This document shows positions 38,516 to 49,468 of a DNA stretch of 64,000 nt, in pieces; position 1 is the first letter of the stretch, and every line of letters starts with the position of its first letter. The translations under genes were made by a program, and so were the position numbers. The DNA comes from Viscum album (Eukaryota; Streptophyta; Magnoliopsida; Santalales; Viscaceae), in assembly GCA_963277665.1 (NCBI GenBank), contig OY728147.1:1266469424-1266533423 (forward strand). Direction: 5' to 3'. The notes under the pieces were generated by a model. That model was not told the DNA's origin and searched no databases. It was given only the letters and a program-made list of their open reading frames with translations.

Positions 38516-39868
38516 ATTGGGGTAGAGAACACTCATGGAATTTTTGAAAATAATCAATTATGCTAACATTTGTATCCTAAAAAAATCCTCCAAAATGGTT
38601 TATTAGAAACCCTTATAGGTTAAACGGTCAAAATATTTCTTGAAAATGGGTTTTGGAAAAATAATATTTCATTCTTTTACCCTTATCTTTTTAGTTTAAC
38701 CCCTTAGTAAATCAGTTTTTACTTTAACCTCTGTAATTAATTTTTAATGATTTTATTATTCATAATGGAAAATAATTAAGTTTTTATTTTTATGTAATTT
38801 AAATTATAATTTTTTAAAATATTTAATACATTTTTCCAAATTAAATTCAAAAAATTGGAATAATCTAATTTCAAATTATTCACACTAACCCAATGAAAAA
38901 AGTGGGTTTTCAATGAGAAAATTCTCATAAGTATAGAAAGTTTTAATATCAAAATTAAATATTAAATTGCTTTTAATGACCTAAAATAGTTAATTAGTAA
39001 TATAATTTTACTAATATTACATTAAAACCAAATTAAAATGCAATTTTACCATGTGATTTATTTAAATGAAAAGGTGGTTTTCAATAAAAATAATAATTTT
39101 TACTATTCATTGAAAAATGAATGATTTTGAAAAAATCTCAAATTTTCAACCCATGTTAATTATATTAATCTGATTTAAAAAATTTATTACAATTTCTTAA
39201 ATTAATTTTAAAAAATTTGTAAAAATTAATTTTAAATTATGTTCTCAAAGCCTGACTGGACCGTCTTTTAGAAAAAATACAGTTTTTGAGGGAAAGTTTC
39301 TTCTTATTTTAAATGATAATTATTTTATTTATAATCAATAGATTACCATAACTTTCAAAATTAAGTTTTTAATATTAATATCTTCTAATTTAATGGACTG
39401 GATTTATTGGTATACAATATTATGGTGTATTTATACTCATGTTGTTGTATTCTGAAAGCTATCAAAGAGATTAATTTTTTTTTAAATTGTATGGGGTGAT
39501 TAATCATAGTGATATATTTCAAATACCTTATCAAATAAAATGTTCTTTTTATTTATTTATTTATGTTAAATTCTCCCAACCTTAAATAAATTGTATTCTT
39601 TTTATTTTATCTTGATCTCAGAAGTCATGGTTTTGGTATTTGAAAACATTTTTAATGAAAAATAATGTGGTAAAAATGGTTAATAAAATATCCTCTTAAT
39701 CAGAGAGAAAGGGAAGTACAATTTTATAATGGAATTAGATATAAATTAGATTGAAGGTAGAATAAAATTGGTCGAATGTGAAGATATGGACATGGAAGAA
39801 AATTTAAAATAATTATTGGGAGTGGTAAAGGCCATTGATCATAAGAAATGAATGATCAATAAAAATTT

Positions 39869-39885
39869 AAGGACCTCCAAACCAT
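39869..39885. repeat. Left target-site duplication of 388-bp retroposon
   Basis: AAGGACCTCCAAACCAT, repeated without mismatch at 40274-40290. Perfect identity over 17 bp in otherwise decayed DNA suggests a fairly recent insertion. Confidence 0.92.
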
Positions 39886-40273
39886 TTTTTTTAAAGGTTG
39901 GGGTTGAAGCCTCAATTTATTATTTAAATCAAAGACCTATTTTAGTATGGGTAGAGGGAGACTAATTACATAGATCGAAGGTCCAAGGCCATGTGGCCTG
40001 AATACAAGGCTTGAAATCCAATTTTTTGGACCAAAGGACCCCTCAGTGAACAATACTGCTACAGTTCCCACGCAGCTGTAGTTCCCCTACCGCTACAGTA
40101 CTCCTCCAATACCTCAACCGCTATAGTATTTTCACTACTATAGTACTGCCTCTTCTACAGTTCTACTACAGTACTGATACAGTGCCCTGGAATTTTTTCC
40201 CTGCCCGGATTTGTTCCTGGGTCTTTTAGATGCCAAGCTGGAGCCTATACAACTTTGGTACTGGCTCGTTGGC
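39886..40273 (-). mobile_element. 388-bp polyA-tailed retroposon with CTACAGTA-type repeats
   Basis: It lies between perfect 17-bp repeats. The left edge is a T run, so on the minus strand it ends in an A tail, the mark of L1-type retroposition. The minus strand starts GCCAACGAGCCAGTACC. The middle (40050-40185) holds about eight degenerate copies of GCTACAGTA/ACTGTAGC at 12-20 bp spacing. No Pol III B box is seen near its start; GGATTTCAAGCC about 280 bp in is a weak candidate only. It could be an unusual SINE, a retroposed transcript piece, or a 5'-truncated LINE tail. No ORF. Confidence 0.75.
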
Positions 40274-40290
40274 AAGGACCTCCAAACCAT
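40274..40290. repeat. Right target-site duplication of 388-bp retroposon
   Basis: Exact copy of 39869-39885. Confidence 0.92.
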
Positions 40291-41486
40291 AAATTTGTGA
40301 TTATTTAAAATACTATTCGATTTATAGTATTTTAATGTAATAGGACAAATTTTTTCCCAATATCCAATCCCTAAAGATAAAAAATTGTTTTTCAGTCTAT
40401 GAATATAAGATAATATATTTACTTGATACGTTTATATTTTATACGAACAATTTCATCCTTTGGTGGTGCTTAAAAAAAATTCTTATTTTTTTCTAGCACC
40501 AAAAACAAATATCCAAAAAATGAATTCTTTATGTCTGATTTACTAACATTCACTTTCGATAGACAATAATATCCAAAATAAGGTGGAAATTATTTCTATC
40601 TATCTCTAAGTATTTTTAAAACTAGTATGGTTACCACAACTTATCCAATATAATTCATTAATCTCTAAACCTCAACAGTAACCCCACGGATTCGTCATTA
40701 ATATTTATTCATAAAATCACCTAACTAAATACATTAACATATTAACCAAGACACCATATATGCCAGTGGTAGGAGTTAAACACTTATTATCATTCTAATA
40801 TGGTTTCAAGCCCTGGGGACATATGGGATACGATGGGTTGTCATCCAACATGTGGTCGGTCCTTTTTCTAAAACCATATTTATATAATTCATGTAACATT
40901 AAAAAAGTTTAATATTCATTAATTAACTAAATAAAAAATTTTATAAAAACACTAAATTTTACCAATACCTTTAAATGCGATACTACAAAAATTAAGGGCA
41001 TTATTTCTTAAAAAACGTTTTTTCTAAAACATATACTATACAAATAGGTTATTTTCCAATAATTTTTTTCCAAAAATATCCTTAATCATGTTGTATTTCT
41101 TCCACATAAATTTTCAAAACGGATTCTTAAGACTATGAACTAATAATATACCTTAAGCATATAAACCAATTATAGTATCCATAACTCTTAAGTTAATAAA
41201 GACATATATGCTTCTAAAATTTTACATAATCCTTAGATTATTCACAATTCTTATAACCAAAATATCATTCATAAACAAAATTATGTTATTTAATTCTTTA
41301 ATCCCAAAAAATAAGTACATCATCAATTCTATTCAAACATAAGTCCATCGTAAGTCTAGTGGTTAATTTTTAGAAGAGAGAATTGACCTAAATAATGCAC
41401 AGGTTCCCCACATTTAAGAAAATATTCTATAAATAGATCCCTAGGATGATATATATTTCATCCCATCCAACTATTCATTTTTTTCA

Positions 41487-41699
41487 TCAATTCATTAATT
41501 TAGGACCTTCATTTCCACACATACATCCTTTTTTCATTCCTTTAAGACACTTTCTTGGGTGCCTCTTTATGGATTTCTGACATTTTGTAAATAAATTATT
41601 CTTTACTCTGTAGTCTTCATCACTAGAACTCTTAGAGAAATACTTCCTTCTTTTGTTTAGTGAATATGAGTGTCGGATATGGTATAGGTTGTTACTCAT
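41487..41699 (-). pseudogene. Element A gag remnant, nucleocapsid part
   Basis: A 70-codon minus-strand frame: HSYSLNKRRKYFSKSSS near the start, then HPRKCLKGMKKGCMCGNEG and KLMN. This fits the gypsy gag tail, a basic Ser-rich linker followed by C--C---HPGECLKG and a CCHC knuckle (C--CG-EGH-LM-C). The knuckle His is replaced by Pro and the last Cys is missing because a stop follows KLMN. The capsid part should lie at 41700-42300 on the same strand but is too decayed to read. Confidence 0.7.
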
Positions 41700-42639
41700 A
41701 TTTCAAGACAACTAGTTACACATAATCATGATATATTTAACTCCTATCATCATACAATTTTGTTTCTCATATCCACCACCTTTTCCTTAATATTCAATGT
41801 TAACATGATTCCTTCAGGTTCCAACCATTGACTAAAACTAAAAACCAAAGTGGAGAAACAATAATCATAGTAGAAAAACAATATAATCATTAATTTGATG
41901 TCTAAATCAAAACATGTTATTTCAAATATAAGTCACCTTAAATTTAACCTAGGTTATTCATTGTCATCTTTTATTCAAATCATTTATAATGGTTTATAAA
42001 AAAATGTGAGTTATCTTGATCATATCTCTTGGGAGTGTCAAACCAGGTGCACGGTAAGGCCATTTTTCATGAACCAAGTAAAGATTGGGTCAATTCTAAT
42101 TCACCACTTTCTAATTTATTACCCCGAGGTACATCTTTTAAAGAACCACATCCACTTGTATTATATAGGTAGGGTTTCATTTCATTGTAAAACCACTTTA
42201 TCTGGACCTTCATAAAATATCAGGATTTTCCCCTAAACATATCCTCAAATTATATCATGTGGTTATGTTCCCTTATCTATGTTTTCATAAATCTTGTTCA
42301 TAGGGATTCAGATAAATTTTCAATAATACCAACTGTAATGACTTCAAACCTAGTAACACAGATCCAATGTCTTACTTTGTTATATTGGAATAAAATAAGA
42401 GGAATCACATCCCAAAATACTGAATAGTTTAGTAGTCTTGGTAAACTAGATACATTTATTATTCCCATATTATATCTGAAAAAAAATTAATTTTTTTTAG
42501 AATTTAATTATTCCATCTAGATTATCCATAAGTATAATTCATGTTATACATCCTATAAACATAGGAAATTAATCAAAATAAGGGTGAGTTGAAATTCTTA
42601 TAATGGGTTAAGTATTATTGATTTTATCATGAATCAACA

Positions 42640-42845
42640 AGAATAAACAAGGAAAGTTAAATTATTTAACACATCTTCCATTTAAATTATTTTAATATCA
42701 TAATAAATATAGAAATGTAAATAAATGAAAACTCATACCATTTAATTAATAACATGACTATCATTACTGTATAAGGCATAATCAATATGGCAAGCTAAAT
42801 AACTAAAAACACATTCCATTTTATCAATAAACATAGAATGAAATT
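42640..42845. repeat. Tandem repeat, about 3 x 73 bp, in 5' LTR of A
   Basis: Counterpart of 36065-36300: units near 42640, 42705 and 42778, each with AT(A/C)AA-ATGG-AAG-TAAAT, ACACATTCCATTT and ATCAATAA-type blocks. Confidence 0.7.
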
Positions 42846-44281
42846 AATATCATTGAAAAAATATCATGGATGATAATATCATAATTCTAAATTATGTAAA
42901 TTCTTATTTATTTTATTTCATGATCTCAAGAATCATGATTCCTCTACTTTCAAGTCCTCTCTTAAGACGGTTTAAAACTTATGGGTAGGTATGCACTATA
43001 AACCCATTTAACTATGGTTATCCAGCTGATTCATCACATGAGACTACAAATACATCGATGGGTTTTCTATAACCATGAACCACCCATATATGCATGATAA
43101 ATGCATTCCTAATATACCGAATTATATATTTAATTCAATATAAATATGCTTTATTAGAAAAATTCAGTATCGAGTAAGGAATACTAATTAACAATAATTC
43201 TTATAGTTAATAAAATTAAACTAAAATTAAACATCATATATTGAAATTGTATAGGGTTTATGATATAATTATATATACTATAAAAATAATATGGATAAAA
43301 AATTTATTGGAGCTTTTGGAAGATAAATTATAAGATTCCTTCCACAAGAGTAAAAGTAATTCTAAGAGAAAATGAGATTGTTAAAAAGATTCTTACCACT
43401 TTGGTAACATTAAAATTATAACCCCTTTATATAATAAACATGTATTGAAACAATTTCTATTAGGAATATATATTTTTCACTTAAAATACATCAAAGAGTC
43501 ATTAAATACACCACATAAAATTTAATAGGTGCATAATACCAAATATCTCTCAATGGAATGGAAATTGAGGAAAACCCCCATACAATTATCATAACATTGA
43601 AGTAAGAATTTATCAATTAATAAATTACATGAATTGAATTTAAACCCATATAAACAGTTTTGGAAATACAACATATTATAATCATAATTAATTACACACA
43701 TTATCATATAATATCAAATACAATGAAAAGTAATATAACCCAATGAAAAGAAATTGAGTTATGAAATTATTTACCCCTTGGTAATTATCAATTAAAATAC
43801 CCTTGGATGAAATAATATAAATTGAAACAAAAAATAAAATTAATAATATATTATTCATCATATTACATGGAAAATGGTTATTATATAAACTATATAAAAT
43901 AAATTAGGTTCATAATATTACAATATACATTAATAAAGGGAAATTGAGACGAACCCCATTACCTCACACTTACTTTTTGTTGAATATGGTTTAACCTAAT
44001 GTATAATTGTTTTAAAAATTTATGAACTTATATAAAAACATTATTCATATTTATAATATAATATATTTTTCTTTTATATTATTTTACCACCTATTTGTTA
44101 GTAATATTCCATTATGTTTTTTGTTTCATGTGTTAATTTTCATTTTCATGTGTGTTTTGTTATAAAACATATAGTTATTATGAATATTATATAGTAAAAA
44201 TGTATCCAAGAAAATATTATTGTTATAAATATAATTTTTTCATTATATACTTTTTATATTCACTATTTAAATTTGAGCATG

Positions 44282-44745
44282 AAGAATGGATCACATCACT
44301 TTGTGGAGACTATAGGTCATACATACGCATGAGAGAAATTATCATTCCCTTAACAGGTGAAAGGGTAAGGAAGTGTAGGATATATTAATTTTGAATAATC
44401 AATATCATGTCATATATATCTCATATATTAATTAAAATTTTCTTTATTACATTCCATGTAAATTGTAAGTGAAAAACGAATCACTGCACTTCGTGAGGGG
44501 GTAGTCTTCCATACACATGAGCGGCATTATTTTATTTTAAAATGAATGGAATGTAAAAAAGTTATATGTGATATTATAATTCATTGGTTATAATAATATC
44601 ATAAATATCATATAAATTTCTTAAGTTCTTTTTATATTCATCATTGAAAATTATGGATGGAAAATTAATTACATTAGTTCTTGGGGTGGTAGTCCACCAA
44701 ACACATGATCGACGGTTTCATTTCCCATTTGATGGAAGAGTAGAT
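44282..44745 (+). repeat. Three copies of the family leader motif in 5' LTR of A
   Basis: Copies at about 44282-44355 (ATCACATCACTTTGTGGAG, TATAGGTCATACATACGCAT, ATCATTCCCTTAACAGGTG), 44478-44540 (ATCACTGCACTTCGTGAGG, GTAGTCTTCCATACACATGA) and 44660-44745 (GGTGGTAGTCCACC, ACACATGATCGACGG, TTTCATTTCCCATTTGATGG). The first is the best preserved in the window and matches the minus strand of 2335-2425 in G, including the CATTCCCTTAA and GTGAAAGGG tail. Confidence 0.75.
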
Positions 44746-45050
44746 GGATATAGTTCATGTAAAGAAAATAATAACAACTTAGTATATGGAAGTTAATTAT
44801 TTTATTATATAATAACTCTTTAATAATATTTTTAGGAGGGGGATGAAAAAACAAAATAAAATCTACTGTTAAAGAACATTACCTCTTTTTTAGACAACTC
44901 CTTTAGGTTTGCATGAAAATATATCCAAGGTTGGATTTATGATAAAAATAACAGCTAAAATATGTTGGTATGGGATTTAGAAATTGATTCAGGTAGGTAT
45001 TATCCAAATCAAATATATTTTTATGTGTGAATAGGGGAGGAGGGGTGGCT

Positions 45051-45057
45051 TTTTATA
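45051..45057 (-). promoter_or_regulatory. TATA box of 5' LTR of A
   Basis: TTTTATA on the plus strand within GGGGTGGCTTTTTATATGTGGGGG, aligned with the other family TATA blocks. As the 5' LTR copy it is the promoter that would have driven A. Confidence 0.6.
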
Positions 45058-46113
45058 TGTGGGGGATAGGACACACATGGAAATATTGAAAATAATCAAC
45101 AGTACCCATGATTGTATCATGAAAAAAAACCTAAAAATGGGTCATTATTAACCATTATAGGTTATAAGTTATAAATATTTCCATCAAATAGTTTTTTTAC
45201 AAGTTGGTAAGTAATTTAAACCCTTATATTCTTAGTTGAACACCATAGTTAATTAGTTTTTACCATAACTGTGGTACTAAATATTTACTACTTTTACAAT
45301 TTACAATATTCAAAATTATAGTTGAGGTTATCAGATAATATAAATTACGATGATTCCAAATGTGGAATCCATTTTTCATAATTCAATTCTTATAAGTGGA
45401 AGAATCCAATTTAATATTATACATGCAGACACGATGAAAAAGAGGGTTTTCCCAGAGAAGCTTATCATATGTATAGAAGGTTTTAATGTCCAAAATCAAT
45501 ATGAAATTTATTGAAATTAAATTAAATTTTTAAATTTGAATATAATTGAACTATTTTTTATTTAAAAAAATTATAATTTAATTTAACTTTGTGCATTATT
45601 TAACCAAAAATACAGTTTTCAATAAAAATCAGTATTTTTCATGATTCAGCAAAAATGAATATTTCGAAAAGAAATCCCAAAAATTAAACCTATGATAATT
45701 ATTTTAAAATGATTTAAAAAATATAGTCCATTTTAAAAATAAATTTTATAAAATTGGTAGAAGTTAATTTTTAATTATGGGCACAAAGTACGACAAAACA
45801 ATTTTTTAGAAAAAAATTGTTCTTTTTTAGGAAAGAAAAACTTTTTCTTTTTAATGATTCTAACTTAATTTGTAATAAAAATATAAACATAATTTTTATA
45901 AATTATTTAGTACTATTAATATATTCCAATTTTATATCTAGAATATAATATTATACTATATTATGGTTCATTTTGACTCAGGGTCTTGTGTTCCATAAGC
46001 AATCAAATAGATCAAATTTTAAAAAATATTTCATGGGATGTTTAAGCTCAGTGTTTCATGTCACATAAGTTATTAAATATAGTGTTATTATTATAGTATT
46101 TTTTGGTGTTATA

Positions 46114-46118
46114 GAGTA
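46114..46118. repeat. Right target-site duplication of element A
   Basis: GAGTA, against GAATA at 12447-12451. Confidence 0.78.
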
Positions 46119-47091
46119 TCTATGTAACTCAAATGTGTAGGATATTATGAATTTACATGGGTTTCCCTCTACCATTGTTTCGGAACTGGATTCTTAATTT
46201 ACCTCCCAGTAATAGAATAGTATCTAAGAGGTGGTGGGGAATTAGGTCATGTTAAATAAAACATACCCTCCATGGATAACAAGTCAGACATAGTATTTTA
46301 TTTATATAGTGGAGAATATGCTCAGTGCCTACATATTTTATTTTGGTGGATCATGATATAGCCATCTAGTATTGGTTGAGTGTTCTAATAACAGAATTTA
46401 TTGGTCATTAATCAAAATGGATCTATTATAGGATTTGTATAGTAACCTTTGAATTTCACATCTTTCTTAGAAAGATATGGGAGAGTCCTATCTTGTGGGG
46501 TTTAGAATTATTTATCATATATCGGTGATGATTCAAGATATACAGTGGCATCTAGTTACATATTATGGTTAGAAGAAATCATGTGTATCATCTAAATCAC
46601 CCTTTTAGATTTTTATATTGGTCATTAGGTTTTCATGAAATTTTATCCTCGATTGGTTCATCATCATCTTAGAAAACAAGAAAATTTGGTTTGTGAGATA
46701 TGTTAGACCATTTGAGGTCACTGATCATCTTGGGAAGGATTATTATTGGTTATAATTACCAACTAATTTGATAGATATTCATGATGTTTTCCATGTATCT
46801 AAGCCTATGAAGTATCATTCTAGTCCCTCTCATTTTCTGAATTTTAGAATACATTGAGTTAGAGCTAGATGTTTCTATTGTAGGGAATCTAGTAGAGATC
46901 ATTGGCTCTTAGGTGAAATTATTTCATGGGAAGTCATACATGTTTGTTAGTGTGTTATAGAAACATGGACAAAATTATTATAAGACTTAGGAGTGTAAAA
47001 TGTCATCAAGGGAGTAGTTAACTCACCTCTTTCTTGATCTCCATTCTTCTACATGACATTCCGAGGATATAAAGTCTCATAGTAGAGAGTT
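46119..47091 (+). pseudogene. Element E integrase remnant, C-terminal half
   Basis: Continues the integrase broken at 12446: MNLHGFPSTIVSELDS then FTS (46150-46210), matching LHG-P-SIVSDRD-RFTS with the second catalytic Asp kept. VENMLSAYIFYFGGS follows. Around 46690-46820 WFVRYVRPFEVTDHLGKDYY and DIHDVFHVSKPMKYHSSPS match the GPFEI--RVG--AYRL and HDVFHVSMLRKY motifs. After that ELDVSIVGNLVEIIG and VKLFHGKSY suggest a decayed chromodomain-like tail. GTAGAGAG just before 47091 is a possible polypurine tract. Confidence 0.88.
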
Positions 47092-49314
47092 TTTAACATC
47101 TTGTAAAATTATTTCAGGTATTTCTCATTTCTATTTTTGTTTCCACTTTTATTTTTGGATCACTTCAGGTATTTTGAGGATACATATCATTTTTCATGGA
47201 AAATGACCAAATGTCTAAGGATATATGTTTGTTTGAATTAATAGAGTCTATTTATAATTTTTTTCAAAGGTTGTAATTGGTTCTCCTTGAGTTCATAAAG
47301 ATTTAGATACGGTTCAGTATTTCTTTATAGAATCCATTCTTTGAACTGCTTTATAGACACTTTCACATCATTAAATGGATACACGGTATGAATGTTTTGT
47401 AGGAATGATTTAATTAATCGGTTCAGAACATGAATGGTTTATATGTTTTCAAACTGGTTCATGTCATGAAATGTTTGGGATCCAAATTCTTAATCTAGGG
47501 AAACACCTTTTCTGGAATATATTAATTTTTTATATTTCACATCATGAACTCAGGATTCACATCTTAATATTTGAGCATCCTATAGGGTTTTATGCGCTTC
47601 ACATCTAGTTGTTCTTTATTCAACTTGCAGGCTTCTCTATCAAAACCTAGGAGCTATCCTATTTTAATTTTTTATATATCTTATCCTTCAAGATCATTTC
47701 ATTAAATATTTGATCTTTATTTTGGTTTTCTTGTTTCTCTCTACGTATGAGATCTTTTGGATTCTTCATAACCATTGATGATGGAAATGTCATTGTGTTG
47801 TGTTTGTGGATCCATTGATCTTTTAGTGATTCTTATTGATAATTTCCATATTTTTTTGGGATATTATACTAGACGATAACCCTTTTGTTATTTATATTGA
47901 GGCATTCACGTTCCTTTAGGTATGTGTCATTTAACTTCTGCATCGACAGATTCACTTGTAAATTTGTTTCTAAGATGTGGGAATTAGTTCTAGGGCCACT
48001 GGTGTTTCCTTTTCATTACTTCCTTGTTAGTAGATTTTATTTCTAACGTGTGTAACCCAACAAGAGGAAGGTGGTTATGTCACTATCCATTATTGTATGA
48101 CCTTTTATTGTTATTTATTTGATAAATTGTTTAAAAATAATATTTCATAATTGATTGATTGATTTTTGTGTTTGTGTGGAAACATGTTCTTTTGAAAAGA
48201 TAGTCTTCCCCTTGTTTTGATAAAAGAAAATGTATTTTAAATGAATTGTGAAATGGTTATCAATGAATGGTTGTGATGATATTATTTGTAAAATGTAGCA
48301 TATGGGGAGACTTGGGTACTTAGGTAGAAGGTGTAGTAATAGGAAATATCTATTCATATCATCAAGGGGTCCACTCATGGAGTGTTCCTCTCCTCGACAT
48401 ACATATTTTTCTAGGGACTTAATAGACCTATTGGGAGGTTCACTTTCTGATTTGTTCCTTTTATCTCAATATTTGATGGATATATGTATAAACCTAATGT
48501 GCACAATTGTCTATAATTGAGAACGAGTGTTCTAGCTAGCCTGACATATAGTGATCCTTGGTGTGATGTTTCTTTTTCTTCTAGTTGGTACTTCTTTGCA
48601 TATGATATGATATGTGATTCATCCTTTGAACTACATGGTATATGTGATATGATCTGAAACTATTTTACCTGGATTATAAGGAACATTGGAAAGATAGGAA
48701 AATATTTTAACATGATTTTGATATAAAACTATTTAACTAATTATCTTGCCTATTTTTATGAAAGCTTGAGCATGTTTGGATTGTTATATAGATACTTTTT
48801 ATAGAACACCTGGGTGGGATCCTTCTAAGACAGTTTCTCTCACACCCTATTCATCCCTTCATTGGTGTATATACCTTTTTAGTCATTTCTATTGAGGGAA
48901 AGGTAAGGTGTCATTGTGAGGGGGTGAGGTTTTTATCAGGTGATATGGGTAATAGGTGGGGAGATAGTGGGACTTCTTGTTCTTATCACATGGAGTGGCT
49001 ATTTCTCATTTTTGTTTTTTCCCTTTATGGTAGGACTCATACCATAGTGTTTTTTAGCTACTTTTGAGTGGTATTATTTTTTTTGTATTCTTTCAGTTAT
49101 GACATATTTATTTATTTAAGTATTATCTTTCATTGTTTCATTATTCTATGAGTATATATGATTTTCATTCTTTTTTGTTTTGTATAAATCAATCCCTATA
49201 GATTTTTTATGCTCAGGTTCCAGTCGTCAGCCCATGGGGATCGAGAACACAATTTAGGTATGTGGAAGATCAATTTGAGTACCATGTTTGATGGTAAATC
49301 AGGTTGATTCATTA
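47092..49314 (+). mobile_element. Element E, 3' LTR
   Basis: A 2223-bp partner of 6501-8720. The start has decayed from TGTAACATC to TTTAACATC but keeps the same 33-bp distance to GTATTTCTCA. The end is GGTTGATTCATTA. Small frames at 48145-48520 are not genes. Confidence 0.87.
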
Positions 49315-49319
49315 CACAA
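49315..49319. repeat. Right target-site duplication of element E
   Basis: CACAA, against CACGA at 6496-6500. Confidence 0.7.
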
Positions 49320-49376
49320 GAGGCATTAAAGATTAATCTCCTCAAGTTTTCTTTACAACCCTTAAATTTGAGAAAA

Positions 49377-49468
49377 CAATTTACCCAGTGAAAATTCCTA
49401 AGTTATATTTAAAAACTCACAATTTACCCTGTGAAAAAACCTATGTTATATTTAAAAACTCACAATTT
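49377..49468. repeat. Tandem repeat, 2 x 43 bp plus a short remnant
   Basis: Units 49377-49419 and 49420-49462, each CAATTTACCC-GTGAAAA then CCTA-GTTATATTTAAAAACTCA. A third begins CAATTTTG and breaks off. The two full units differ at only a few positions, so this is a local duplication younger than most of its surroundings. Confidence 0.85.

Larger units (their letters stand above)
36004..39568 (-). mobile_element. Element A, rest of its left (3') LTR
   Basis: Continues the LTR broken at 12680 and aligns with 42550-46113: AATAAGGGTGA near the start, TACACCAGAAACCCA/TGCACTATAAACCCA, GCTGATTCATC, GGATCACATTACTTCGTGGAGAC, the TATA block at 38509 and the region near 39420. The end AATTCTCCCAACC beyond it (GGTTGGGAGAATT on the minus strand) is the polypurine tract of A. 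Frames such as 36938-37147 and 37455-37724 are AT-rich chance frames. Confidence 0.85.
39569..42333 (-). mobile_element. Element A interior (gag only, no pol seen)
   Basis: About 2.4 kb after removing the 388-bp retroposon. It runs (minus sense) from a primer site at 42317-42333 (TTGGTATTATTGA, close to TGGTATCAGAGC), through a leader shared with C (CCAGGTGCACGGTAAGGCC near 42044), to gag with a zinc-knuckle region, and ends in the polypurine tract at 39570-39582. From 40290 to 41480 no motif is recognised. Protease, RT and integrase are absent as in C, so both seem to derive from a pol-less founder. Confidence 0.6.
42334..46113 (-). mobile_element. Element A, 5' LTR
   Basis: A 3780-bp LTR, TGTAATGACTTC to GGTGTTATA on the plus strand; the latter is the inverse of TATAACACC, a decayed TGTAACACC start. 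Its other half-pair is 12452-12680 plus 36004-39568. The ATGAACCATAATATA block near its start in minus sense also occurs at 56986 in G, linking the two. Frames such as 44152-44388 are not genes. Confidence 0.87.

Noticed and set aside
36000..46113. Region 36004-46113 as a complete separate element
   Set aside because: Its left LTR lacks 229 bp, and those lie at 12452-12680 on the other side of B, with a matching TSD only at 12447.
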